Shown here: positions 1-6,547 of the stretch, in pieces
How the letters are laid out: the number at the start of each line of letters is the position of its first letter
Numbering within the stretch: the first letter of the stretch is position 1
Source: Oscillospiraceae bacterium
GTDB taxonomy: Bacteria; Bacillota; Clostridia; Oscillospirales; Oscillospiraceae
Length of the DNA: 8,668 bases
Direction: 5' to 3'
NCBI GenBank assembly: GCA_031280325.1
Contig: JAITGW010000182.1
Span: forward strand, 1-8,668
Notes under the pieces: generated by a model
Seen by the model: the letters and a program-made list of their open reading frames with translations, nothing else
Database searches by the model: none
Told to the model about the DNA's origin: nothing
Program-made: the position numbers and the translations under genes

Positions 1-1
1 C

Positions 2-1000
2 TATTACGGCGGGATCAAGAAATACCAATGGGTAACACTGCCGCTTGCGCTGCACGGCGTGGTGATCCGCGCGGACGGCGCCGCCGTTAACGTCTCAATC
101 GGCGAATCGGCGGACGAGCCTGTATTTTTTATTACCGATCTGCTTCCGCATTTAGGGCGTGAACAGAACAAAAAAACGCTCGCCGAAGCCTTCACCGGCG
201 AGAGCCTGAATCTTCTGATCTCATCCCGCCCTGCGGGCGGAGAAAAAAGCCCTGACCGCTTTAAGCTTGCGGTTTTAGAGCTTTTGAATGAAAAATACGG
301 AATCGAGGAAGCGGATTTCCTTTCGGCGGAGCTTGAGGCTGTACCCGCCGGAGCCGCGCGCGACTCCGGGCTTGACCGCAGTCTCATCGGCGCATACGGG
401 CATGACGACCGTTCCTGCGCATTCTCCGCCCTGCGCGCGATGCTCGGGCTTGGGACGCCGGAAAAAACCGCCGTATGCATTCTCTCCGACAAGGAGGAGG
501 TCGGCTCTGACGGCGTCACGGGAGGCCGGTCGCAGGCGTTTGAGACGTTTATCGCACAGCTCTGCGGCGGCGACGTCGCCGTTTTGCCCCGCGCGTTTGA
601 GCGGTCGTTCTGCCTGTCGAGCGATGTGTGCAACGCCTTTGATCCGAATTTTCCGGAAGTTTCAGAGAAGAACAACGCGGCGAAAATCAACCACGGCGTC
701 GGTATTATGAAATTTACGGGCAGCGGCGGCAAGTCCGGCTCGTCGGACGCGTCTGCGGAGACCGTGGCCAGGCTGCGCCGGGCGTTTGCGGAGCGCGGCG
801 TGCTGTGGCAGATGACGGAGCTTGGCAAGGTTGATCAGGGCGGCGGCGGAACGATCGCAAAATTCATGGCAAACCGCAATATCGAAACGATTGACGCGGG
901 CGTTCCGGTGCTTTCAATGCACGCTCCGTGGGAGCTTATTTCAAAGCTTGACCTCTTCATGACATATAAGGGGGCTTTAGCGGTATATGAAAACATCTGA
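2..1000 (+). CDS. M18 family zinc aminopeptidase, 5'-truncated by the window edge
   Basis: This is a cytosolic dinuclear-zinc exopeptidase that removes N-terminal residues from peptides. The open frame runs from the window edge (332 residues seen); M18 enzymes are about 430-470 residues, so roughly 100-130 N-terminal residues, including the first zinc histidine of the HxD motif, lie upstream. The frame opens with the family signature YYGGIKKYQW. Visible active-site elements, numbered from the first visible residue, are GHDDR (Asp 135/136, metal bridging), the KEEVGSDG motif (Glu165 as base, Glu166 as metal ligand), Asp208 in SSDVCNAFDP, and His307 in SMHAPWE near the end. The GTG/GTG codons at 59-64 are internal codons and not starts, because the conserved signature lies upstream of them. 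The gene overlaps the next peptidase gene by 14 bases, which implies one operon. The family call is firm; the substrate preference is not visible. Confidence 0.95.
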   Translation, partial: YYGGIKKYQWVTLPLALHGVVIRADGAAVNVSIGESADEPVFFITDLLPHLGREQNKKTLAEAFTGESLNLLISSRPAGGEKSPDRFKLAVLELLNEKYGIEEADFLSAELEAVPAGAARDSGLDRSLIGAYGHDDRSCAFSALRAMLGLGTPEKTAVCILSDKEEVGSDGVTGGRSQAFETFIAQLCGGDVAVLPRAFERSFCLSSDVCNAFDPNFPEVSEKNNAAKINHGVGIMKFTGSGGKSGSSDASAETVARLRRAFAERGVLWQMTELGKVDQGGGGTIAKFMANRNIETIDAGVPVLSMHAPWELISKLDLFMTYKGALAVYENI

Positions 1001-2411
1001 TGAGCGGCGCCGGAAAATCGACGACTGGTTCAGTGCGCGCCGCGAGGCGCTTCTGGGAGATCTCTCCCGCCTGATCGCGGTGCGGAGCGTGGCCGGCGCT
1101 CCCGCGCCGGGCGCGCCGTATGGCGTCGGCGCTCGCGCGGCGCTTGACCTCTCGTCGGAGATCCTGGCCTCTCTCTCGCTGAAATCCGCGCTGTTTGAGG
1201 ACTGCATGATATACGCGGATGTTCAGGGGTCGGACGGCACGGAGCCTATTCTGGGACTTTTAGTGCATTCTGACACCGTCACAGCGGGCGAGGGCTGGCA
1301 ATCCGACCCATTCGCGATGAACATCCGGGACGGAAGGATTTTCGGGCGCGGGGCAATGGACAACAAGGGGCCCGCCGTCGCCGCGATGTACGCCCTTGCC
1401 TGCGCGCGGGATATTTCAGGCGGCTTGAGCCGCGGCGCGCGCATCCTCGTCGGATCGGCGGAGGAGCTGGGCTGCGTTGACATTGCGCGCTATCTCGAAA
1501 AGCACTCACCGCCGGAGTATACGATTGCCCCGGACGCATATTACCCTCTTGTGAACGTTGAAAAGGGCAGATACTGCCAGCACTTTTCGCGCTTGCGGGA
1601 ACCGGAATCCGCGACGGCGCGCGTGCTTGAGCTTTCCGGCGGCGGCACTGCGAATATTGTTCCGAGCCTTGCGTCCGCGCTCATTATTGGGGTTTCCAAA
1701 GCTGATGTTGACGCGCTGTGCGCTGAATATTCGCAAAAAACCGGCGCAAAAATTTCCGCAGCCGAAGCAAAATCCGGCGTTGAAGTTACTGTTTGCGGCA
1801 CTCCCTCTCACGCTTCCCGCCCGGAGGATGGCGTAAACGCGCAGACGGCGCTGCTCCCGCTTCTCTCCGCCCTCCCGCTGTCAGACTGCGACTCCACGCA
1901 CGCAATACGCGCCCTGGCGGAATTGTTCCCGCACGGACAGCATTCGGGCGCGGCGCTCGGAATCGACGCCGCTGATCCGGTCACGGGAGCTTTAACTCTG
2001 TGCTTTTCTGTGCTGACGCTTGATTCAACCGGACTTTCCGCCGCGTTCGACGCGCGCACGTCTCAGTCAAGCGACATTTTGGAGCTGCCCGGGATTGTCG
2101 GCCAAAAGCTTGCGGCGCACGGTTTTTCTGCCGGAGAATATACGCGGACGATGTGCCATGCCGTGCCGGAGGATTCGCCGCTTGTAAACTCGCTGCTTGA
2201 TATTTACGAGCAATACACCGGCAACCCGGGCTATACGCTCGCCCTCGGCGGAACAACGTATGTACATAACATTCCCGGAGGCGTGGCGTTCGGCTGCGAG
2301 GAACCGGGCGTTGACCATCACATCCACGGAGCGGATGAATTTATCGGGCTTGACACTCTGTTTCGCACGGCGAAAATGCTCGCCGCCGCAGTGCTCTCGA
2401 TCTGCGGATAA
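987..2411 (+). CDS. M20 family metallodipeptidase, PepV-like
   Basis: This is a cytosolic zinc dipeptidase that would cleave dipeptides to free amino acids. At 474 residues it matches the PepV/Sapep subgroup (about 470). The expected residues are all present: His94 and Asp96 in LVHSDT, the bridging Asp125 in GRGAMDNKGP, the base Glu159 and ligand Glu160 in SAEELG, Asp183 in IAPDAYYPL, and the last ligand His447 in HIHGADEF. The lid domain, around residues 200-380, carries the TPSHASRPEDGVNA motif found in PepV. The ATG at 987 is preceded by AAGGGGG at 968-974 inside the upstream gene. The start overlaps the M18 gene by 14 bases, so the two are probably translationally coupled and act in sequence on peptides. 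The M20 family includes other amidohydrolases (ArgE, DapE), but the length and the PepV-specific motifs favour a dipeptidase. The gene looks intact. Confidence 0.93.
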   Translation: MKTSDERRRKIDDWFSARREALLGDLSRLIAVRSVAGAPAPGAPYGVGARAALDLSSEILASLSLKSALFEDCMIYADVQGSDGTEPILGLLVHSDTVTAGEGWQSDPFAMNIRDGRIFGRGAMDNKGPAVAAMYALACARDISGGLSRGARILVGSAEELGCVDIARYLEKHSPPEYTIAPDAYYPLVNVEKGRYCQHFSRLREPESATARVLELSGGGTANIVPSLASALIIGVSKADVDALCAEYSQKTGAKISAAEAKSGVEVTVCGTPSHASRPEDGVNAQTALLPLLSALPLSDCDSTHAIRALAELFPHGQHSGAALGIDAADPVTGALTLCFSVLTLDSTGLSAAFDARTSQSSDILELPGIVGQKLAAHGFSAGEYTRTMCHAVPEDSPLVNSLLDIYEQYTGNPGYTLALGGTTYVHNIPGGVAFGCEEPGVDHHIHGADEFIGLDTLFRTAKMLAAAVLSICG

Positions 2412-2452
2412 CAAGCAGCCGCGCGGAACCGATTGCATATTTTAGCAGTATT

Positions 2453-2496
2453 ATTCCCCCGTCTGCGGTAAACACTACCGCAAAGGGGGAATTTTT
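2453..2496 (+). terminator. Terminator-like hairpin that encloses the tepA ribosome binding site
   Basis: ATTCCCCC (2453-2460) pairs with GGGGGAAT (2485-2492), and TGCGGTA (2464-2470) pairs with TACCGCA (2476-2482) around the loop AACAC. A small internal loop (3 versus 2 bases) separates the two stems. The 3' arm runs into a five-T tract (2492-2496) directly before the ATG at 2497. The shape fits an intrinsic terminator for the peptidase operon. However, the AAAGGGGGA in the 3' arm is also the only ribosome binding site for the next gene, so the folded form would hide it. It may act as a terminator, an attenuator or a translational switch; which one is inference. The pairing itself is directly visible. 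Confidence 0.75.
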
Positions 2497-3168
2497 ATGC
2501 CGGAAAACAAGGAGAGTGCCCGGACCGAGAGTGAAAACATCCGCGAAATGGGCAGCGCGGAGCTTGCCGCGGGACACGGCTTGATCCACTGCATTACGAT
2601 TATAGGTCAGATCGAGGGACACCAACTGCTCCCGCCGGAATCAAAGAGCACGAAGTACGAGCATGTCATGCCTCAGCTCGCCGCAATCGAGGAGTCGGCG
2701 GAGATTCGCGGGCTTCTCATCCTTCTGAACACCGTCGGCGGAGATATAGAGGCGGGACTCGGCATTGCGGAGCTGATTTCAAGCATGTCAAAGCCCACGG
2801 CGTCGCTCGTCCTCGGCGGGGGGCATTCTATCGGCGTGCCGCTCGCCGTCGCCGCCCGCCGCAGCTTTATCGCGCCGAGCGCGTCCATGACGATACACCC
2901 GGTGCGCCTTACGGGCGTCGTCATCGGCGCGGAGCAGACGTATAACTATTTCACCAAGATTCAGGATCGGATCGTGGATTTCGTCACACGCGCCTCCAAG
3001 GCGCGCGCCGATGAGTTTTTGAGTATGATGATGAAAACAGGCGAGCTTGCGGCGGACATCGGCACGGTGCTTTACGGTGAGGAGGCGGTCTCCGCCGGGC
3101 TTATCGATCAGGTCGGCGGTTTGAGCGACGCCTTGCGCTGGCTGCACAAGGAAATCGACGCCGGTTAG
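2497..3168 (+). CDS. tepA: TepA-type ClpP-family serine protease
   Basis: This is a ClpP-fold protease homologue of the TepA (translocation-enhancing protein) subgroup of Bacillota. At 223 residues it is close to the usual 230-250. The catalytic triad can be read as Ser111 in GGGHSIGVP (the nucleophile elbow, equivalent to GMAAS in ClpP), His134 in MTIHP, and Asp187 in AADIGT. Gly81-Gly82 in NTVGGDIEAG supplies the oxyanion-hole loop, and AVSAGLIDQVGG near residues 197-208 is the typical ClpP/TepA C-terminal motif. The first 25 residues are polar and look disordered; there is no signal peptide, so the protein is cytosolic. The start is fixed by AAAGGGGG at 2482-2489. In many relatives tepA lies beside a spoIIIE/ftsK gene; no such gene follows here, and a tRNA unit on the other strand comes next. 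The true substrate is not visible from sequence. Confidence 0.9.
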   Translation: MPENKESARTESENIREMGSAELAAGHGLIHCITIIGQIEGHQLLPPESKSTKYEHVMPQLAAIEESAEIRGLLILLNTVGGDIEAGLGIAELISSMSKPTASLVLGGGHSIGVPLAVAARRSFIAPSASMTIHPVRLTGVVIGAEQTYNYFTKIQDRIVDFVTRASKARADEFLSMMMKTGELAADIGTVLYGEEAVSAGLIDQVGGLSDALRWLHKEIDAG

Positions 3169-3327
3169 CATACAGCCACAACTCAAAAAACTTTTTATCA
3201 TTATCGCGTTGCTGATTGTACCGCTTTTCCTTTTTTCCGTTGCTTACGCGCGATCCGCAATAGCGGAACCGCGCCCCTAAAGGCTTCGTCTTCGCGCTTT
3301 CCCGCTTTTCGCCGCTTTACATAAAGC

Positions 3328-3353
3328 AAAAGCCCCTGATTTACAGGGGTTTT
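3328..3353 (-). terminator. Intrinsic terminator of the tRNA-Thr unit, possibly bidirectional
   Basis: CCCCTG (3333-3338) pairs with CAGGGG (3344-3349) around a five-base loop, flanked by AAAA (3328-3331) on one side and TTTT (3350-3353) on the other. Read on the minus strand it follows the tRNA 3' end by about 40 bases and is followed by CTTTTG, which suits termination of the tRNA transcript. Read on the plus strand it ends in TTTT and could also stop transcripts coming from tepA. Confidence 0.75.
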
Positions 3354-3392
3354 GAGGCTGTCTGTTGTATCAAAGCCGCAAAGGACAGAAGA

Positions 3393-3467
3393 TGGAGCTG
3401 GTGGTCAGAATCGAACTGACAACCTGCGCATTACAAGTGCGCTGCTCTGCCATTGAGCCACACCAGC
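3393..3467 (-). tRNA. tRNA-Thr (anticodon UGU)
   Basis: On the minus strand the acceptor arms GCTGGTG (3467-3461) and CACCAGC (3403-3397) pair over all 7 bases. The D stem is GCTC/GAGC with a short 7-base loop, AATGGCA. The anticodon stem GCGCA/TGCGC closes the loop CTTGTAA, giving anticodon TGT (plus positions 3433-3435), which reads ACA and other Thr codons. The variable loop AGGTT has 5 bases, and the T arm is GTCAG-TTCGATT-CTGAC. The discriminator base is U (3396) and the 3' CCA is encoded (3395-3393). The body is 71 bases plus discriminator and CCA. It is a single-gene transcript with its own promoter and terminator. Confidence 0.97.
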
Positions 3468-3478
3468 GTCGTGAGCAT

Positions 3479-3507
3479 ATTTTAGCAAACAGCGCGCCGT
3501 TTGTCAA
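3479..3507 (-). promoter_or_regulatory. Sigma-A promoter of the tRNA-Thr gene
   Basis: On the minus strand a perfect -35 box TTGACA (3507-3502) is followed after 17 bases by the -10 box TAAAAT (3484-3479). The -10 box lies about 11 bases before the tRNA 5' end, leaving a very short leader. This near-consensus strength is typical of stable RNA genes. Confidence 0.85.
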
Positions 3508-3520
3508 ATGCAAATTGCGA

Positions 3521-3549
3521 TTGCAAACGCGTCATGCCTGTGATACAAT
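3521..3549 (+). promoter_or_regulatory. Probable sigma-A promoter for the membrane-protein gene at 3664
   Basis: TTGCAA (3521-3526) and TACAAT (3544-3549) are spaced by exactly 17 bases, giving a good vegetative promoter with a leader of about 105 bases before the ATG at 3664. Its -35 box is only 13 bases from the -35 box of the divergent tRNA promoter, so the two polymerase sites are back to back and could interfere or share a regulator. The box match is seen directly; activity is inference. Confidence 0.55.
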
Positions 3550-3613
3550 AACAAAAAGCTGCCGCGGTGTCAATAACAATCCGGAGAAAATGTTTCGCGG
3601 CGCCTGTGATACA
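3536..3613 (+). repeat. 12-base direct repeat in the leader of the membrane-protein gene
   Basis: GCCTGTGATACA occurs at 3536-3547 and again at 3602-3613, 66 bases apart. The first copy overlaps the -10 box of the plus-strand promoter; the second lies about 50 bases before the start codon with no matching -35 box. It could be a duplicated operator or a small duplication. No known operator is recognised. Confidence 0.5.
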
Positions 3614-3663
3614 GCGCAAAAACACAAAAGGATATCGGCAAAATAACGCTTTGGAGGATATTT

Positions 3664-4998
3664 ATGGAGAAGAACTTTGCCAAAAGGCAGATGGGGCGTA
3701 TATTCGTCAACAAGCTCTGCCTATTCCTCGTGATCATAATCGCGCTCGGCATTTTCGCCTGCTCGCGCGGGCTCGCGCGCGTGGGCAGCGTATTCGGCGC
3801 ACTGCCGGAAATCACTCTCGGCGCAGAGCTTGAGACTCTGTACGCAAACGGGGACAGATACGTCGCCGGCATAGCCGATTATTATTTCGATACGGGCTAT
3901 TATACCACAAACAATAACAAGACGGACGCGTATTTCTACGCGATGGATCTTGAGGACATGTACATAATCTGCAAGGAGCCGCCGACGTTTGACCTGGACG
4001 ATCTGAGCTATTATACAATCAAGGGCAGGATCTATAAACCGGAATACGGCAGCCTTGACCACCAGATCCGCAGCAAAATCCTCACCGAAATTTCAGAGGC
4101 CTGGGGCATCACCGCGTCAGAGGCGGACGATTATGTTTCCCCTTATATAATAGAAATAAACGCAAATCCGCAGCTCGGGGCAAGGCTTATGTTCGGGCTT
4201 GTCGCCGCGCTCATACTGTTGTTTGTTTTCCTCATCATCTCCGCGGCGTCGCGTATCGGCGGCTACGCCGGGACAAAGCAGTTTAAGCGGCTTTCACAGG
4301 ACGGCGAGGATGCCGAAAAGGTAAACGAGCAGGTCGGACAGGAGCTGTCAAGCCCAAATACGTATAAGCTCGGCGCGGTGACGGTTACAAAAAGCTTTTT
4401 TATCATAAGCTCGCCCTGGTCGTTTAAGCTCCGCCGTAAGGATCGCGCCTGCTGGCTTTACACAACAGTAACGACGCACAGATATAACGGAATCCCGACA
4501 GGCAAAAGCTATGCCGTCACCGTCCGGTTTTTCGACGGACTTGTACAGTCCTTCTCCGCGACGAAGAAAAACATATCTGACTGTCTGCGAGAGCTTGCGG
4601 AACAATGCCCAAACGCGCTTGTGGGCTTTAACGAAAATCTGAATAAGCTTTGGAACGCAAAGGATAAGCGCGAGTTTTTCGCCCGGCGTGCGGCGCTTTA
4701 TGAAGCGCAGCAGGCGGAGAACTCCTCCTCGGAATACGCCGTTCAGGCAGAGTCCGCCGGTCTCGATGAGAAAAAAACCGCACAGCGGACAGCCGCGCGG
4801 GATAAATCCGCGGAACAGACGCCCGAAGCCGCTCCCGCGCCGACCGCGGCAACGTCCGCCGTACCGAAGACAATAATACCGCCCCCGCCGAGCTTTGATA
4901 TAAATCCGGAAAAAGACGACGAGACAGAGGCTCCGGACGGCGAATCCGACGAGGACGCCGGCAGCGACTTTGAAGAGAGCGACTTTGAGAGCGAATAA
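3664..4998 (+). CDS. Two-pass membrane protein of unknown function with acidic C-terminal tail
   Basis: The protein is not recognised with confidence; it resembles uncharacterised Bacillota membrane proteins. The 444 residues read as a basic N-terminus (residues 1-17), a first membrane segment (about 18-33), and an outside domain of about 140 residues (34-173) rich in Tyr and Asp, with a YYFDTGYYTTNNN stretch. A second membrane segment follows (about 174-195), then a cytosolic part. Residues 230-330 look folded, with repeated hydrophobic strands (KLGAVTVTKSFFIIS, YAVTVRFFDG) and a following helix, possibly a PH-like beta domain. Residues 350-410 are Ala/Pro/Gln-rich and 411-444 are strongly acidic, probably disordered. 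The first segment ends in IFAC, close to a lipobox but with Phe at -2, so a lipoprotein is unlikely. The start is set by GGAGG at 3653-3657, 6 bases from the ATG. It appears to be transcribed alone from the promoter at 3521-3549. Confidence 0.85.
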   Translation: MEKNFAKRQMGRIFVNKLCLFLVIIIALGIFACSRGLARVGSVFGALPEITLGAELETLYANGDRYVAGIADYYFDTGYYTTNNNKTDAYFYAMDLEDMYIICKEPPTFDLDDLSYYTIKGRIYKPEYGSLDHQIRSKILTEISEAWGITASEADDYVSPYIIEINANPQLGARLMFGLVAALILLFVFLIISAASRIGGYAGTKQFKRLSQDGEDAEKVNEQVGQELSSPNTYKLGAVTVTKSFFIISSPWSFKLRRKDRACWLYTTVTTHRYNGIPTGKSYAVTVRFFDGLVQSFSATKKNISDCLRELAEQCPNALVGFNENLNKLWNAKDKREFFARRAALYEAQQAENSSSEYAVQAESAGLDEKKTAQRTAARDKSAEQTPEAAPAPTAATSAVPKTIIPPPPSFDINPEKDDETEAPDGESDEDAGSDFEESDFESE

Positions 4999-5067
4999 GT
5001 TCTCCGCCGTGAACGGCGCACACTATTATGCGGAAAACAAAATTCATATATTTTCAGGAGGAACGAA

Positions 5068-6087
5068 ATGAAGGACTTTAAAGGAAAAATCGCGTTCATC
5101 ACAGGCGGCGCGGCGGGCGCGGGGCTTGGTCAGGCCAAGGTTTTCGCTGAAGCGGGCATGAAAATCGCAATTGCGGACATCCGTGAGGACGCGCTTGCGC
5201 GCGCGGTGACAGAAATCGCTGAGTTCTCCGGCTGCGATGCGGCAAGCGTTCTGCCGCTGCGATTCGACCTGACCGACCGCGCGGCGTTCGCTGCGGCCGC
5301 GGACAGGATCGAGGAGCGTTTCGGCGGTCCTCCGCATCTGCTAATACAGACAGCGGGCGTAAATTCATTCGGTCCGGCGGAGGCGTCTACTTTCGATGAT
5401 TACGACTGGGTCATGGGCGTGTGCCTTAACGCTGTGGTCAATGGTCTTGTCATATTCGTGCCGCGCATGATCAAGGCATACGCAAACAAGACAGAGTGCC
5501 ACATCGCGGTCACGTCGTCAATGGGCGGCTGGGGCGGCTGCGCCACAACTGCGCCGTATTCGGCGGCGAAGGCTGCCGTCAATAATCTCATGGAAACATA
5601 TTATATGGCGCTCAAGCCGTATGGCATCGGCGCGAGCGCGCTTTGTCCGATGAACATTAACACGGACATTTGGGCGACAGAGCTTCGCCGTCCAGCGCAG
5701 TTCAAGAACAGCGGCTATAACACCACGCCGGAGGTTATCGACCTGCTCAAGGAGCATGTCTCAACCGGAATTGACCCTGTAGAGCTTGCGCGGCGCTTCA
5801 AGAAAGGCATTGAGGCGGGTCAGGTGTATATCATCCCGTATCCGGAGGCGTATGAAATCGTCTCCCGCGAACAGGAGCGGGCGCGCAACTATATCTCCGG
5901 CGAGGGGATGGCGGCGGAAAGCGCCAAGGACGCGTATCGCATGGAACAGTTTCGTGCGCGCGCAAACGAAAAGAGCGCGCAGGAGAAAGATGTGTTCGTG
6001 CTTGGCGCAAAGGGTCCGGCGGTCGGCTTCGCCAAGGCGCGCCAGGATATCGACTGGGTGGACAGCAGCAAGAAATTCGTGAAATAG
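5068..6087 (+). CDS. Short-chain dehydrogenase/reductase (SDR), NAD(H)-type, with C-terminal extension
   Basis: This is a cytosolic Rossmann-fold oxidoreductase that would interconvert a hydroxyl and a keto group. The cofactor motif TGGAAGAG spans residues 12-19. Asp37 at the end of the second strand (AIADIRE) favours NAD(H) over NADP(H). Asp67 in FDLTD contacts the adenine in this family. The catalytic set is Asn121, Ser151 (13 before the Tyr), Tyr164 and Lys168 in YSAAK. The usual NNAG motif is QTAG here (94-97). At 339 residues it exceeds the classical 250; the excess is after about residue 260 and is charged and helical. The substrate cannot be told; steroid, sugar or acyl substrates are all possible. 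The start is set by AGGAGG at 5056-5061, 6 bases from the ATG. The 69-base gap from the preceding gene shows no clear promoter, so it may be read through from the membrane-protein gene. A strong terminator follows. Confidence 0.9.
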   Translation: MKDFKGKIAFITGGAAGAGLGQAKVFAEAGMKIAIADIREDALARAVTEIAEFSGCDAASVLPLRFDLTDRAAFAAAADRIEERFGGPPHLLIQTAGVNSFGPAEASTFDDYDWVMGVCLNAVVNGLVIFVPRMIKAYANKTECHIAVTSSMGGWGGCATTAPYSAAKAAVNNLMETYYMALKPYGIGASALCPMNINTDIWATELRRPAQFKNSGYNTTPEVIDLLKEHVSTGIDPVELARRFKKGIEAGQVYIIPYPEAYEIVSREQERARNYISGEGMAAESAKDAYRMEQFRARANEKSAQEKDVFVLGAKGPAVGFAKARQDIDWVDSSKKFVK

Positions 6088-6113
6088 GAAGCGCAACGCC
6101 GGTCAAATCCCCC

Positions 6114-6149
6114 AAGGAACAAGTTCGTTTATCGAAGTTGTTCCTTTTT
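6114..6149 (+). terminator. Strong intrinsic terminator after the SDR gene
   Basis: AAGGAACAA (6114-6122) pairs with TTGTTCCTT (6138-6146). The stem continues past one G-G mismatch into TTCG (6124-6127) with CGAA (6133-6136) around a TTTAT loop. The stem runs into T's through 6149. It separates the SDR transcript from the portal unit. Confidence 0.93.
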
Positions 6150-6150
6150 C

Positions 6151-6178
6151 TTGCCCTTTTCGTTTTTGCCGCTATACT
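6151..6178 (+). promoter_or_regulatory. Candidate promoter of the portal unit
   Basis: TTGCCC (6151-6156) and TATACT (6173-6178) are spaced by 16 bases, immediately behind the SDR terminator and 33 bases before the start codon at 6212. The -10 match is good and the -35 match moderate. Its place between a terminator and a gene with a strong ribosome binding site supports it. Confidence 0.5.
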
Positions 6179-6211
6179 GCGGACTATCACAAAACCAAAG
6201 GAGGACAAACA

Positions 6212-6547
6212 ATGACAACCAGTCTCATCGCGTTTATCACCGGGTTTTTCCTCGTCTCCGCGCTGGCTTTAACGCAGCTTCTCCTGACAATCGGTCATGA
6301 CCGCCGAATAGGAAAAATAGAGCTGGAGGGCAAATATTCCCGCAACAGCGCCTTTTCGCGTCTTCGCCGCATTGAACAGGAGCTTCGCGAGCTTGCCGGC
6401 CGGTTGGGCAACGCGCAGTCCGGCGACGCGCAGGAAATCGGAGGCGCGGCGTTTTCCCAGGGCTTAGCGAACCTCTTTTCTTATGGCTTGGAGCGCGCGG
6501 AGGCGGACCGCGCCCCGTCGGCGGGCGAGCGGGAGGAGAATAAATGA
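6212..6547 (+). CDS. Small single-pass membrane protein with coiled coil, coupled to the portal gene
   Basis: This 111-residue protein belongs to no family I can name. Residues 3-27 form one hydrophobic membrane segment (LIAFITGFFLVSALALTQLL), followed by the basic GHDRRIGKIE, which predicts the C-terminus in the cytosol. Residues 45-68 (FSRLRRIEQELRELAGRL) have heptad-like Leu/Ile spacing and probably form a coiled coil. Near the end, GLANLFSYGLERAEAD recalls the short 'W-E-N-L-x-x-Y' tail motif that I associate with small membrane proteins encoded just before portal genes in some Clostridia phages; that link is from memory and weak. The start has AAAGGAGG at 6197-6204, 7 bases from the ATG. 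Its stop overlaps the portal start as ATGA at 6544-6547, so the two are translationally coupled and probably function together. One membrane span and a long cytosolic part argue against a classical holin. Confidence 0.85.
   Translation: MTTSLIAFITGFFLVSALALTQLLLTIGHDRRIGKIELEGKYSRNSAFSRLRRIEQELRELAGRLGNAQSGDAQEIGGAAFSQGLANLFSYGLERAEADRAPSAGEREENK

Noticed and set aside
4..828. Long minus-strand open frame of 274 residues opposite the M18 gene.
   Set aside because: It is the GC-rich shadow of a clearly conserved gene; its translation is Ser/Arg/Pro-rich with no family features and no start signals.
3169..3327. The 159-base stretch after tepA, checked for a small gene or RNA.
   Set aside because: It holds only pyrimidine-rich sequence with CGCTTT-like repeats and a tiny hairpin (TCCGC-AATA-GCGGA). 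There is no frame with a ribosome binding site and no convincing RNA fold.
2435..3487. 13-base identical string GCATATTTTAGCA at 2435-2447 and 3475-3487, the second being the tRNA -10 region.
   Set aside because: One 13-base match in a window of this size is near chance expectation. The first copy has no fitting -35 box on the minus strand, so it is not a second promoter.
3365..3646. Open frame on the plus strand crossing the tRNA gene.
   Set aside because: It reads antisense through the tRNA and its promoter and has no ribosome binding site or recognisable protein. It is a chance frame.
3751..3762. Possible lipobox IFAC in the first hydrophobic segment of the membrane protein at 3664.
   Set aside because: Phe at position -2 departs from the lipobox, and a second membrane span is present, so a membrane anchor is the simpler reading.
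5005..5018. Hairpin CGCCG-TGAA-CGGCG between the membrane-protein gene and the SDR gene, considered as a terminator.
   Set aside because: The stem has only 5 bp and no T-tract follows, so termination is unlikely. Read-through into the SDR gene remains possible.
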